Shown here one piece after another: positions 46,024 to 55,111 of a stretch of DNA of 64,000 bases. The stretch lies in contig NZ_LPWF01000028.1 in the NCBI RefSeq assembly GCF_001723305.1, forward strand, positions 1 through 64,000. Reading direction: 5' to 3'. Position 1 is the stretch's first letter. Every line of letters starts with the position of its first letter. Source of the stretch: Methyloceanibacter superfactus (GTDB taxonomy: Bacteria > Pseudomonadota > Alphaproteobacteria > Rhizobiales > Methyloligellaceae). Below the pieces are notes generated by a model. The model had not been told where the DNA came from and did not search any database. It saw only the letters and a list, made by a program, of their open reading frames with translations. Both the position numbers and the translations under genes were made by a program.

Positions 46024-46334
46024 TCAGGCCAATCGGATCGCGGCGAGACCGGGCAGAGGCTTCTGGATCGGTGGCACGCGTGGCGCGATGCGGGGCCCTG
46101 GCTTTCGGCCAAGCCGCTCGGCCGGTTCATCTGAACCCGGACCGGTCTGACGCTGTAACGCACATGGGTGGCGCCTGAGCGCGCGTTGAGCTCGTCACTC
46201 TCGGCGCGGGCCTTTTCCTCGCTGTCGAAGCAGAGGAACCCGCCATTCAGCATGACCGGGTTGGACGCGGGACCGAAAATGCTACGGGCGCTGCGTTGAG
46301 CCCAAACCACAAAGATATAGGTGTCGGTTTGCAT
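46024..46334 (-). CDS. Small host hypothetical protein next to the tRNA-Val locus, probable frameshift
   Basis: Function unknown. The N-terminal part (MQTDTYIFVVWAQRSARSIF, SNPVMLNGGFLCFDSEEKAR, AESDELNARSGATHVRYSVR) looks like a real short protein. Past residue 78 the frame becomes Arg/Ser/Cys-rich and runs into attR. Another frame gives APRVPPIQKPLPGLAAIRLA and a TGA at 46024, 14 bp before attR, so a one-base indel near 46085 is likely. It converges on tRNA-Val and would be adjacent to it before integration. Confidence 0.55.
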
Positions 46335-46528
46335 GGGAGACCCCCGTCTCTAGCGGACACCACAGCCCAACGCGCCGCGGCCCTTTCGGTTCCACCGGGA
46401 CGGCCGCTTTGGAAATTGGCTTACATCTTCTGCCGTGAGGTCCTGGGCTTCAGGTTTTCCGCGCGCGATTGTTGGTCTAGGCTTGCTATCTCCGTGTTAC
46501 CCCGCGAAGCCTTCAGGTGAAGCCACTG

Positions 46529-49264
46529 ATGCGCCCTTCGTCTCCCATCCGGCTCATTGTCCGGCTGGTCTTTATCGCCGTCTTGGTGTTTTCGGTGCCG
46601 GCCGCGGCGCTGGCCGTCCTCTATCTGAAGTCGTTCGAACCGCTACGGCGGAGCAATATCGAACATCTCCTCAGCGATGCCATCGATATCGAGGTGGAGG
46701 TCAGAGGGCCGATCCAGATCAGCTATGACTGGGAACCGACGATAACGATCGCCGATCTCGTGGCGGTCGAATCCGAGCTGCCCTCCGACCTCAAGGCGAT
46801 GTCGGCCAAGTCGCTCAGCCTCAAGCTGCCGCTCGTGCCGCTCCTTGCCGGTCAGGTGCAGCTCAACACGCTTGTGGTCGATGGGCTCAAAGTCGCCATC
46901 GAGATTCCCGAGGGCGGCGCGCCCGAGGACGTGGACGGTGTCGACGTATCCGAGGTTATCGGCGATTTCCTCCGGTCGCGGTTCGCCGACGACCTCACCC
47001 TGCACGACGCCGCGCTCGACTACGTCAATATGGATAGCGGGTTCCGTCTTCGCTATGCGTTCGACGAGATCGTCACGACACCCGCCGGCGATGGCGGGGT
47101 CACGGCGGCGAGCGCCGGCAGTCTCAACGGCGAGCCGTGGAAGCTCGAGGGTAAGGTGGAGCCGCCGGGCGACGACGAGGATGAGCGCAAATTCACGCTG
47201 TCGGTGATCCACGCCGGCCTGAGCAACACGCTTGCCGGTACCTATAGCTTCGGTATGTGGGGCGACACGGTCGACATGACCTTGGCGTCCTCGACGCCGG
47301 ACCTGAAGCGCTTTCTCGACATTTACGGCATCAGCGGCGACATGGCGGGCCGGGGCAAAGTCCGGGCGCGACTAGCCGGGTCGCTCGACGCGTTGAAGGT
47401 TTCGGACCTTGCGCTCACGCTCGCATTCGAGAGCGGCGGTAAATATCAGCTCACCGGCGGGATCGGCGACATCGCCGCAGGAACCGGGCTCGACCTTTCG
47501 CTCACGGGCTCGTTCGCGCAGAAGCCGTTGGCCGAAGGCGAACAGGCGCCGATCTACGATCTCGGCATTACCGGATTCAACGGCCGGATCGAAGGACCGC
47601 TCAACGGCGCGTCGGTGCGTGACTTCCATGTGTTCACCAGCTCGGTCACGGCAAATCTTCGCGACATTGGGCCGATCACCGCCGAGCGGCTCTTTAAGGA
47701 CAAGCAAGGCCGGCTCGGCATCTACGATGTGCTGGTGCTGGCCGGCGATCCGCAGCGCCCGAGCGTGCGCGTGGCCGGTACCGTCAAGGACATTCTGGCG
47801 TTCCAAGGGGTTGACCTCAAAGGCGAGATCGATTTTCTCGCCGCCGACTTCCTCGACTTAGCGGCTGAAGAGCATGCGGGGGAGCTCGGCCATCTGTCGG
47901 GCCATATCGCGCTGTCCGACGCGGATGGCTCGCTGGGCATCGAGTCGCTGACGGCCAACGTGACCGACAGCTCGCTGATCAAGCTCGCCATCGATCTGGT
48001 GTTCGACGACATCCCTGAAGTGAAGGAGCTGAAATTCGCCGCCCATCTCGACATCCCCCGGTTCAAGCCGTTCGCCGCGGCGCTCGGCAGTCAGGTGGAT
48101 GAGGTGGGCGCGGTCAAGTTCGACGGCTCCATCACGGGAAGCGACGAGCGGATCGTCATGGCCGGCACCACGCTGGTCGGCCAAACGACGCTGAAGGGCT
48201 CGCTGGCGGGGGCGCTGTCGCAAGGCAAGCCGGTGCTGTCCGGCGATATCTCCACCGCCCTGCTGCATCTCGCGGACCTGCTGAAGCTGGCCTCGATCAA
48301 CGCGGTCTACCAGGAGAATGTCGACGAGGCGGACGCAGACGTCTTCGACTATTCGAAGGTCTGGGAGTCCTTGTTCGTCGACCTCAAGATCAAGGTCGCC
48401 AAGATCGCCGGCGGCGGCGACGGTGCAAGCAATATTGACGGCCGGGTGACCTATCTCGCGGGCGTCATCGGCTTGGAGCCGCTGACCCTGAGCTATCTCG
48501 GCGGCAAGGCGTCGGCGAACGGCAAGATCGACACGAACCCGGCGCAGAACAACTTCGCGCTCAAGGGTGGCGTCAACAATCTGCAGATCGGCGCGGTGCT
48601 GAAAGAAATGCAGGTCAGCTATCCGGTGAGCGGCGCGCTGAACGTCACCTACGACCTTTCGGGGGCCGGGAACACCAAGGCGCAGATTCCGCGCTCGCTG
48701 AACGGCTCGCTCTCGGTCTCGCTGCGCAATGGCTGGATCGGCACAGGCCTGCTCGATCTTACCGGCATGAGCCTGCCGGCGTGGCTCCTGACGCGCGGGG
48801 AGCGCGGCGGTCAGGCGACGCTGGTCTGCGCGGTCGCGCCGTTCTCGTTCAAACAGGGGCGGGGCAGCACGCGCGGGCTGGTCCTGGAGACGCGCAACGT
48901 GCAGGTCGTCGGTGTTGGCTATATCGATTATCGCTCCGACCGGGTCGATCTCCATTTCAAGCCGCAAGCGCTACAGAGCCAATTCATCAAGATCGCGCAG
49001 CCCTTCGCCATCCAAGGCAAGCTCGGCAGTCCGAGCGTGAGGCTGACCGGCGCGCCGGTGGCGGGCGCCGTGGTCGGCACGCTCGCTTCGCCGCTCAACC
49101 TGCTCGCCACGATCGTCCAGCCCAAGGCGGGGACGCCGGGGCGCGTGCCTTGCCGCGTGGTGCAGACGGCGCAACGCGCCCGCGGCGGCAACGCACCCGC
49201 CGCCAATCAGCCGCGCTCGCGAGGCCCGCTCGGCTTGGGCATTCTGGGCGGCCAGGGCCGATAG
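46529..49264 (+). CDS. AsmA-family inner-membrane-anchored periplasmic protein
   Basis: A 911-residue AsmA-like protein. Large repeating-beta-groove proteins of this type are thought to carry phospholipids between membranes. One N-terminal membrane segment (LIVRLVFIAVLVFSVPAAAL) is followed by a long periplasmic region of repeating strands (AKSLSLKLPLVPLLAGQVQL, LNTLVVDGLKVAIEIPEGGA) and a C-terminal AsmA domain (YDLSGAGNTKAQIPRSLNGS, LSVSLRNGWIGTGLLDLTGM, VGVGYIDYRSDRVDLHFKPQ). The Pro/Gly/Arg-rich tail ends LGLGILGGQGR. ATG at 46529; an in-frame GTG at 46517 is possible. Monocistronic as far as seen. Confidence 0.9.
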   Translation: MRPSSPIRLIVRLVFIAVLVFSVPAAALAVLYLKSFEPLRRSNIEHLLSDAIDIEVEVRGPIQISYDWEPTITIADLVAVESELPSDLKAMSAKSLSLKLPLVPLLAGQVQLNTLVVDGLKVAIEIPEGGAPEDVDGVDVSEVIGDFLRSRFADDLTLHDAALDYVNMDSGFRLRYAFDEIVTTPAGDGGVTAASAGSLNGEPWKLEGKVEPPGDDEDERKFTLSVIHAGLSNTLAGTYSFGMWGDTVDMTLASSTPDLKRFLDIYGISGDMAGRGKVRARLAGSLDALKVSDLALTLAFESGGKYQLTGGIGDIAAGTGLDLSLTGSFAQKPLAEGEQAPIYDLGITGFNGRIEGPLNGASVRDFHVFTSSVTANLRDIGPITAERLFKDKQGRLGIYDVLVLAGDPQRPSVRVAGTVKDILAFQGVDLKGEIDFLAADFLDLAAEEHAGELGHLSGHIALSDADGSLGIESLTANVTDSSLIKLAIDLVFDDIPEVKELKFAAHLDIPRFKPFAAALGSQVDEVGAVKFDGSITGSDERIVMAGTTLVGQTTLKGSLAGALSQGKPVLSGDISTALLHLADLLKLASINAVYQENVDEADADVFDYSKVWESLFVDLKIKVAKIAGGGDGASNIDGRVTYLAGVIGLEPLTLSYLGGKASANGKIDTNPAQNNFALKGGVNNLQIGAVLKEMQVSYPVSGALNVTYDLSGAGNTKAQIPRSLNGSLSVSLRNGWIGTGLLDLTGMSLPAWLLTRGERGGQATLVCAVAPFSFKQGRGSTRGLVLETRNVQVVGVGYIDYRSDRVDLHFKPQALQSQFIKIAQPFAIQGKLGSPSVRLTGAPVAGAVVGTLASPLNLLATIVQPKAGTPGRVPCRVVQTAQRARGGNAPAANQPRSRGPLGLGILGGQGR

Positions 49265-49274
49265 GGCTTGCTCG

Positions 49275-49634
49275 CTAAATGTCGACGGTCACCTTGAACC
49301 CGCCATAAATCAAACGTTTGCCGTCGAACGGCATATCCTTCCCGGACATCATGCCGGCGAGGCGGGGATCCTTTATCACCTTGGCGTTGACGCGGTCGCG
49401 ATCTTTTCGCGACTTGTAGACGATGTAGGAGAAGAACACGGTCTCGCTGGGCTTCATCTGCACGGCTCGCGGGAAGGAGGTGAGCTTGCCCTTCTTCACG
49501 TCGTCGGCGATGCACTCACGAAACTCGAGCGCGCCGTGCTCCTTCCAGATCTTGCCGGCCTTGCGCGCCAGACGCTTGTAGGCATCGACGTTCTTCTTCG
49601 GCACAGCGACGATGAATCCATCGACATAGGGCAT
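49275..49634 (-). CDS. DUF1428 family protein (YbaA-like)
   Basis: A 119-residue dimeric alpha/beta-barrel (EthD/YbaA-like) protein: MPYVDGFIVAVPKKNVDAYK, WKEHGALEFRECIADDVKKG, FFSYIVYKSRKDRDRVNAKV and MPFDGKRLIYGGFKVTVDI are the family blocks. The family has no established activity. Last gene in a minus-strand cluster headed by an ArsR regulator, with only 10 bp to the VOC gene before it, indicating an operon. Confidence 0.9.
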   Translation of the reverse strand: MPYVDGFIVAVPKKNVDAYKRLARKAGKIWKEHGALEFRECIADDVKKGKLTSFPRAVQMKPSETVFFSYIVYKSRKDRDRVNAKVIKDPRLAGMMSGKDMPFDGKRLIYGGFKVTVDI

Positions 49635-49644
49635 TGCTCTGTTC

Positions 49645-50058
49645 CTATTCCTTCGGTTTCTCGCAGTTCACCATCCACTGGGTGCCGAAGCGGTCGACGA
49701 GCACGCCGAACTTGTGCGCCCAGAATGTCTCTTCCAGAGGCATGATCTTCATGCCGCCCTCGACGAGGGCGCTGAAGACGCGCTCCGCTTCGGCGGGTTC
49801 CGAAATGTTGAGGGTGACCGACACACCTTGCATCGGCTTGTAGTGCTCTGGCCCCGCGTCCGAAGCCATGAGGACCTGGTCGCCGACGATCAAGCGCGCG
49901 TGGGCGATCTTCTTGCGCATGTCGTCGGGGATGGGGTTTTCGCCCGGCATGTCGCCATAGGCCAGCATGGCGACGATCTCGCCGCCAAGAACCTTCGCAT
50001 AGGTCGTCATCGCCTCCTCGCAGGTGCCGGCAAAATTTAGATACGGATTGAGTTTCAT
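49645..50058 (-). CDS. VOC (glyoxalase/PhnB-like) family protein
   Basis: A 137-residue vicinal-oxygen-chelate fold protein of the PhnB-like type: MKLNPYLNFAGTCEEAMTTY, YGDMPGENPIPDDMRKKIAH, QGVSVTLNISEPAEAERVFS and FGTQWMVNCEKPKE. Members of this group usually lack known substrates and often accompany SRPBCC proteins. It lies between the SRPBCC and DUF1428 genes in the ArsR-headed cluster. Confidence 0.9.
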   Translation of the reverse strand: MKLNPYLNFAGTCEEAMTTYAKVLGGEIVAMLAYGDMPGENPIPDDMRKKIAHARLIVGDQVLMASDAGPEHYKPMQGVSVTLNISEPAEAERVFSALVEGGMKIMPLEETFWAHKFGVLVDRFGTQWMVNCEKPKE

Positions 50059-50082
50059 TCAGGCGCTCCTCGGAAATAACAG

Positions 50083-50583
50083 CTAGGCATCGGCGAGATG
50101 GTTCTCGAGCTTGTCGAAGGTTCCGGTCCAACCGGCCTGCATGGAGTCGCGACCCTCGTCGAAGGTCTCGCACTCGGTGTCGCTCGCCTCGTAAGGGAGC
50201 CATTCGATTGTGACGGTGGTCTTCTCGTCTTTCTCGGCGAAGCTGATCGTGGTGTGCATCAGGAGCGGCCAGTCAGGGGCCATCGGGTGCCGTGTGACTC
50301 CGCCTTCCGGGTCAGAGAAGGAATTGATGAACACGAGCTTTTCCTTGGGCACGATCTCGCGGAAGAGCATTCGGCCCCACATTTCCTGACCTTGCGGTGA
50401 CACGAGAAGGTAGTGGAACTTCCCACCGGGCCTGAGGTCGAGCATTTTCACGTCGGCCTTGAAGCCTTTCGGGCCCCACCACTGGGCCATCTGCTCCGGC
50501 TCGGTCCAGGCCTTCCAGACACGATCCAATGGGGCATTGAAGGTCCGGGAGATGACAAACTTCTGGGTGGTTGCGGTGCTCAC
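50083..50583 (-). CDS. SRPBCC/AHSA1-domain protein
   Basis: A 166-residue START-like AHSA1 protein: KFVISRTFNAPLDRVWKAWT, EPEQMAQWWGPKGFKADVKM, GRMLFREIVPKEKLVFINSF and the C-terminal GWTGTFDKLENHLADA are the standard blocks. The START cavity binds hydrophobic ligands, and ArsR-linked members are often stress- or detergent-related. The start is the GTG at 50583, overlapping the stop of the VOC gene (GTGA), so translation is coupled. Confidence 0.9.
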   Translation of the reverse strand: MSTATTQKFVISRTFNAPLDRVWKAWTEPEQMAQWWGPKGFKADVKMLDLRPGGKFHYLLVSPQGQEMWGRMLFREIVPKEKLVFINSFSDPEGGVTRHPMAPDWPLLMHTTISFAEKDEKTTVTIEWLPYEASDTECETFDEGRDSMQAGWTGTFDKLENHLADA

Positions 50584-51086
50584 ACGCTTTCTCCTTCGAA
50601 GGCGCGCTCGAGCGCCGCGATGTCGAATTTCTTCATTTGCAGAAATGCCTTCGTGACGCGCTGCGAGGCGGCGTGGTCGTCGCCCGTCAGCATGTCGTAG
50701 AGCGCGGTCGGCACCACCTGCCAGGAAAGGCCGAATTTGTCCTTGAGCCAGCCGCAAGGACCTTCCTCACCGCCATCGGCGGTGAGCTCGGCCCAGTAGT
50801 CGTCGACTTCAGCCTGGTCCTGGCAGCGGATCTGAAACGAGATCGCCTCGCTGAACTTGAACAGAGGGCCGCCGTTCAGCGCGGAGAATAACTGCCCGTC
50901 CAGTTCGAACTCCACGGCCATCACCGAGCCCGCCGGCATGCCGTGAATGTCGTGGCCCTCTTCGCCGTAGCGGCTGACGGTCCTAATGCGTGAATTGTCG
51001 AAGACGGCGCAATAGAACTTGGCGGCGTCCTCGGCTTGCGTGTCGAACCACAGGCACGGCGTGATCTTTTGCTGGATAATGGGCAT
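50580..51086 (-). CDS. VOC (3-demethylubiquinone methyltransferase-like/PhnB) protein
   Basis: A 168-residue VOC protein of the PhnB family: QQKITPCLWFDTQAEDAAKF, RTVSRYGEEGHDIHGMPAGS, FSALNGGPLFKFSEAISFQI, CQDQAEVDDYWAELTADGGE and CGWLKDKFGLSWQVVPTAL. It is often named a 3-demethylubiquinone-9 3-methyltransferase, which is unsupported. The start at 51086 follows the SRPBCC gene by 14 bp. Confidence 0.9.
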   Translation of the reverse strand: MPIIQQKITPCLWFDTQAEDAAKFYCAVFDNSRIRTVSRYGEEGHDIHGMPAGSVMAVEFELDGQLFSALNGGPLFKFSEAISFQIRCQDQAEVDDYWAELTADGGEEGPCGWLKDKFGLSWQVVPTALYDMLTGDDHAASQRVTKAFLQMKKFDIAALERAFEGESV

Positions 51087-51100
51087 GGCGGTTTCCTGAG

Positions 51101-51565
51101 TTACGCGGCGACAAAACGTTCGAGCTTGTCGAGGCAGCCGGTCCAGCCCTCGCGATGGCGGTCGCGCGCGGGCGCATCGAAGAACTGCTCGTGGATCAAG
51201 GTGAGGAGCGAGCCGTCGCCGTCGGGCTTGATGAGAACAGTGACCAGGCTTTCGCGCTCGGGCATGGTGCGCCATGACCAGGTGAACACCAGCTTCTCGT
51301 TCGGCACCACCTCGCGGTAGACGCCGCTGACGTGGTGCTGCTCGCCGTCCTCGGTGTCGAAGGCCACGGCGTAACGGCCGCCGGTGCGCACATCGGTCTC
51401 GGCGTGCTTCACGGGTCCGGCATCGGGGCCGAACCACCTCACGATTTTTTCGGGGTCGGTCCAGGCGGCGAAGACTTTTTCCGGTGTGGCATTGAGACGA
51501 CGTTTGAGGGTGAGGCTTGGCTTGGTTGCGAGATTGGCTTGGGCGGGCATGACTTGGGGGGGCAT
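51101..51565 (-). CDS. SRPBCC/AHSA1-domain protein
   Basis: A 154-residue AHSA1 protein: KPSLTLKRRLNATPEKVFAA, WTDPEKIVRWFGPDAGPVKH, GVYREVVPNEKLVFTWSWRT and REGWTGCLDKLERFVAA. Second SRPBCC member of the cluster. Its start lies inside the 3' end of the ArsR gene, in a different frame, with two candidate ATGs (51565 and 51550). Regulation by the upstream ArsR protein is the common arrangement. Confidence 0.9.
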   Translation of the reverse strand: MPPQVMPAQANLATKPSLTLKRRLNATPEKVFAAWTDPEKIVRWFGPDAGPVKHAETDVRTGGRYAVAFDTEDGEQHHVSGVYREVVPNEKLVFTWSWRTMPERESLVTVLIKPDGDGSLLTLIHEQFFDAPARDRHREGWTGCLDKLERFVAA

Positions 51566-51894
51566 GGGTCGTCCTCCACAAAGGCCGCGAGCCGGTCGAG
51601 CTGCTCGGACCAAAAGCGCTGATAGTGGTTGAGCCAGTCCATGGCTTGCTCCATGGGCTCGGCGGTCAAGCGGCAGGTGACGGTCCGGCCGGTCTTCTTG
51701 CGGGTAATCAGCCCCGCGTCCGACAGCACGTTGAGGTGCTTCAGGACCGCCGGCAGCGACATGGCGAAGGGCTCGGCAAGCTCGCTGACCGAGAGCGCCT
51801 TTTGCGTTTCGAGCTGCGCCAGCAGCGCCCGCCGCGTGGGATCGGCCAGAGCGGCGAAGGTGCGGTCGAGCGCTGCGTCTTGATACTTAACCAT
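51439..51894 (-). CDS. ArsR-family winged-helix repressor
   Basis: DNA-binding repressor of the ArsR/SmtB fold, first gene of the SRPBCC/VOC cluster. RTFAALADPTRRALLAQLET is the start of the family domain, KALSVSELAEPFAMSLPAVL and KHLNVLSDAGLITRKKTGRT form the HTH and wing. The Cys metal site of classic ArsR (CVC) is absent, as in the ArsR-AHSA1 branch. After FWSEQLDRLAAFVEDDP the frame runs 127 bases into the SRPBCC gene, giving a Pro/Ser/Lys-rich tail that may be an indel artefact; a natural stop closer to 51565 is expected. Confidence 0.88.
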   Translation of the reverse strand: MVKYQDAALDRTFAALADPTRRALLAQLETQKALSVSELAEPFAMSLPAVLKHLNVLSDAGLITRKKTGRTVTCRLTAEPMEQAMDWLNHYQRFWSEQLDRLAAFVEDDPCPPKSCPPKPISQPSQASPSNVVSMPHRKKSSPPGPTPKKS

Positions 51895-52073
51895 TAGGTT
51901 AAGTTATGAGCCCGGGAAGGATTTGTCAACCTCCGTGGCATTCAGCGTCATCTGCAAGCTATGCGCGCATGAAATGTTTAGGAAATGGCGGTCTAAACGC
52001 TCCAAGCGGATAGTCCGCTTTCCCCCCTTTCGCGGGGGCTAAGTCTTTGGACAAGTCTATGGAGAAGACACTC

Positions 52074-52334
52074 ATGCGGATCTTTGCAGCAGCTCTCGCT
52101 CTCACCTTTGTCACCGGTGCGTCCGCCTATGCGATGGACGAAGCGCTCACCGAGCAGCAAATGGAGGGCGTGCAGGAGACGATCAGAGGTATGGGGTGCA
52201 CCGTCGAGGACACCAATATCGAGATGGAAGACGGTGGCTACGAGGCAGACGACGTGGTCTGCAAGGACGACGGCAAGTACGACGTCTATCTCGACAAGGA
52301 CTTCAAGGTCACCAAGAAGGTCAAGGAAGACTAG
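52074..52334 (+). CDS. Small secreted PepSY-like protein (86 aa)
   Basis: Signal peptide ([20 protein letters not shown]) and a short acidic mature domain: [40 protein letters not shown] and [20 protein letters not shown]. The alternation of a helix and strands ending in the D-x-x-x-K-V pattern is that of small PepSY-like periplasmic proteins, which may bind or inhibit proteases; function is not assigned. The ATG at 52074 follows GGAGAAG, which favours it over the upstream TTG and ATG. Two Cys could form a disulfide. Confidence 0.72.
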   Translation: MRIFAAALALTFVTGASAYAMDEALTEQQMEGVQETIRGMGCTVEDTNIEMEDGGYEADDVVCKDDGKYDVYLDKDFKVTKKVKED

Positions 52335-52358
52335 TCGGCCGAAGTCTCCGAGAATTCA

Positions 52359-52400
52359 CGCCCCGGGGCATGCCCACAGCATGCCGCGGGGCGTTTTTTT
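52359..52400 (+). terminator. Strong rho-independent terminator
   Basis: CGCCCCGGGGCATGC pairs with GCATGCCGCGGGGCG around CCACA and is followed by seven T (52394-52400). It ends the PepSY-like transcript. Confidence 0.92.
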
Positions 52401-52417
52401 GTCCGGTGTCCATCGTG

Positions 52418-52447
52418 TTGACAGAACCGGCCGGCCTCACCTATGGT
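52418..52447 (+). promoter_or_regulatory. Sigma-70 promoter for the L36 gene
   Basis: TTGACA (52418-52423), an 18-bp spacer and TATGGT (52442-52447). It starts about 18 bp after the preceding terminator and about 70 bp before the L36 start codon. Confidence 0.7.
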
Positions 52448-52519
52448 CCGGCCAACTCGCGGGCGGCCTTCACCAAAGGGCCGCCTTGCCTCGTTTTTAG
52501 CCGAATGGATGGCTTTGCC

Positions 52520-52645
52520 ATGAAGATCAAGAATTCACTGAGGTCCTTGCGCGCGCGCCATCGGAACTGCCGGGTGGTGCGCCGCCGCGGGCGGCTTTAC
52601 GTCATCAACAAGACCAACCGCCGTTTCAAAGCCCGCCAGGGCTAA
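52520..52645 (+). CDS. rpmJ: 50S ribosomal protein L36, zinc-free (type B) form
   Basis: A 41-residue protein: [20 protein letters not shown] then [20 protein letters not shown], ending in Gly. It has one Cys rather than the CxxC...C...H zinc ligands of type A L36, so it is the C-minus paralogue (YkgO type) used without zinc, the usual form in Alphaproteobacteria. Own promoter and terminator. The region between the promoter and the ATG has no second gene. Confidence 0.93.
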   Translation: MKIKNSLRSLRARHRNCRVVRRRGRLYVINKTNRRFKARQG

Positions 52646-52655
52646 GCCTCGGTAC

Positions 52656-52687
52656 GACCCCAGGTCTTTTTCATCTGGGGTCTTCTT
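52656..52687 (+). terminator. Rho-independent terminator after rpmJ
   Basis: GACCCCAG (52656-52663) pairs with CTGGGGTC (52675-52682); the loop and following bases are T-rich. The motif CTGGGGTCTT occurs again at 52690-52699. Confidence 0.85.
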
Positions 52688-52749
52688 ACCTGGGGTCTTG
52701 GCGTGGAATTGCTTTGACGCATCCTGCGCCGCGCTCGTACCTTTCCAGC

Positions 52750-53633
52750 ATGATCAAGGATCCGAACTCCGGAAGCATTGCGCTCGCGGCCGGCGCGCTG
52801 CTGTGGTTGGGCCTATGGAGCGCGCCCGCGCTCGCGGCCCCGCCTGTGGTGCTGGCGCAGATCTATCTCGACACGCTGGGTGACGAGCCCGAAGACGGCG
52901 AAGACCCTGCTCTGGACGAGCCGCAGCTCGATTTGCCGGGCCTTGACGGCGACTTGGACCTTCCCGGTCTGGATGGGGGACCCCAATCGGCCGTGCCGCA
53001 AGGGGCCCAGCCGCACGAGGCCGCCCCCGTGCTGCGCCCGGATCTCAAGGAGAATGCCGACGAGTCCGCACCGCCGCAGTCAGCGGAGGAGACCAAGGAC
53101 AACAAGCTCGACCTTGAGCTCGGGGATTTGCCGGTCATCGCACCGCTGGACCGGCCGAAACTGCTGGCGCAGCTTTACGATCAGCTCGGCGCGGCGCGGA
53201 ATAGCACGGCTGCGGAGCCGATCATGCAGGCCATCGAGGAGTTGTGGACGGTCTCGGGCAGCGACACGGTCGATTTGCTGATGAGCCGGGCCACGCAATT
53301 TGCCAACGAGGCCGAAGTCGACCTCTCACTCTCCATTCTCGATGCTATTGTCGACATCGCGCCGCAGGAGGCCGAGGTCTGGTATTTGCGGGCAAAGGTG
53401 AACCTGCTCAAAGGCAAGCCCGAGCGCGCGCTGGCCGACCTGCGCCGGGCCCTCAGTCTCGATCCCAAGCACTACCGCGCCATCAGCGATCTCGGCTTGG
53501 TGCTCGAACGGATGGGCGCCAAGAAGGAAGCGCTGGAAGCGTATCGCCGGGCGCTGGCCGTCAATCCGTTCCTGGAGGACGCGCAAGCGGGCGCGAGGCG
53601 CTCAAGCGCGAAGTCGAAGGCCAGGACATCTAG
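52750..53633 (+). CDS. Secreted TPR-repeat protein (3' frameshift)
   Basis: About 294 residues. A signal peptide (LAAGALLWLGLWSAPALAAP), then a low-complexity acidic linker with two copies of the LDLPGLDG motif, then three to four tetratricopeptide repeats (AEVWYLRAKVNLLKGKPERA, LADLRRALSLDPKHYRAISD, LGLVLERMGAKKEALEAYRR, ALAVNPFLEDAQ). One G is missing near 53592; the corrected end is AEALKREVEGQDI with a stop at 53631-53633. Periplasmic scaffold or partner-binding role is inferred. Convergent with pyruvate kinase. Confidence 0.82.
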
Positions 53634-53681
53634 GCGCCATCAGACGCCGCGCCTGTCCCAATTTCCAGCGAAATAGGGCTG

Positions 53682-55111
53682 CTACTCGTCCGAGCCGTCG
53701 CCGACAGTGGCGATGCGCAGCAGGTTGGTGGCGCCTTGGGTGCCGAGCGGAACGCCAGCCGAGATGATGACCTGCTCGCCGGGGAGGGCGAACCCCTCCT
53801 GGTAGGCGATGCGGCAGGCCTTCTCCACCATGTCGTCGAGATCGCGCGGATCGTCGGTCAACACGCAATGCAGCCCCCATACCAGCGCGAGCTTGCGGCC
53901 GGTGGAGGGGATCGGCGTCAGCGCCAGGATCGGCTGCTGGGGCCGCTCGCGGGCGGCGCGCAACGAGGTGGCGCCGGTGGCGGTGTAGCAGACGATCGCC
54001 GCCAGTTTCAGGGTCTCGGCCACCGTGCGGGCCGCGGCCGAGATGGCGTCGGACTCGGTGGCTTGCGGGTCGATGCGCTGGGCGTGGATGATCGCGGCGT
54101 AAAGCGGGTCGCGCTCAACTTCCTTGGCGACGCGGTCCATGGTGGCCACGGCCTCGACCGGATATTTGCCGACCGCCGACTCCGCCGAAAGCATGACCGC
54201 GTCTGCGCCCTCGAACACGGCGGTGGCGACGTCGGACACTTCCGCCCGGGTGGGGACGGGTGCATAGATCATCGATTCCAGCATCTGGGTGGCGACGACC
54301 ACGGGCTTGCCGGCGTTGCGCGCGGCGCGGCTGATCTGCTTCTGGAGGCCGGGGACCTTCTCCACCGGCATCTCGACGCCTAGATCGCCGCGCGCCACCA
54401 TGATCCCGTCGGCGAGATCGATGATCTCTCTGAGATGGTTCACAGCGGACGGCTTCTCGATCTTGGCCATGATGGCGGAGCGGCCGCGCGCGATCTTGCG
54501 CGCCTCGGCGACATCCTCGGCGCGCTGAACGAAGGACAACGCGACCCAGGCCACGCCGAGAGACATGGCGCATTCGAGATCGGCGCGGTCCTTGTCGGTC
54601 AGCGCGCCCATCGGAATGACGGTGTCAGGCAGGCTGATGCCCTTGCGGCTGCCGAGTACGCCGCTCGTCATTACCTCGGCGTCGATGCGGACATCGCTCG
54701 CCTCGACGACGCGCAGCTTGAGCTTGCCGTCATCGAGCAGAAGCACATGGCCCTGCTCGACGGCCTCGAAGATTTCCGGGTGCGGCAGCTGCACGCGGCC
54801 CAAGCCGCCAATCGCCTCACGGCGGACGAAACTCAGGATGTCGCCTTGGGTGAGCCGGATGGCGCCGGACTCGATCTTGCCGACGCGCAGCTTGGGGCCC
54901 TGCAAGTCCACCAGGAGGCCGATCGGACGGGAGAACTCGGTCTCGAGCTTGCGGGTGATGGCGTGCACCTCGCGCAACCCGTCATGGGTGGCGTGGCTCA
55001 TGTTCACGCGGAATACGTCGCGCCCGCCTCGAACAGGCGCCGCATCGTCTCTTCGTTGGTGGAGGCAGGACCGAGCGTTGCGACGATCTTGACCCGGCGG
55101 TTACGCCTCAT
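53682..55111 (-). CDS. pyk: Pyruvate kinase (N-terminal frameshift)
   Basis: Converts phosphoenolpyruvate and ADP to pyruvate and ATP. The main frame begins at NMSHATHDGLREVHAITRKL and includes GLLVDLQGPKLRVG, IMAKIEKPSAVNHLREIIDL, DGIMVARGDLGVEMPVEKVP and ATQMLESMIYAPVPTRAEVS. The N-terminal residues MRRNRRVKIVATLGPASTNE then ETMRRLFEAGAD are in another frame; one missing G near 55022 joins them to VFRVNMSHATHDG. Start 55111, stop 53682; corrected length about 476 residues, normal. The start overlaps the stop of DUF1036 (ATGA). Confidence 0.94.
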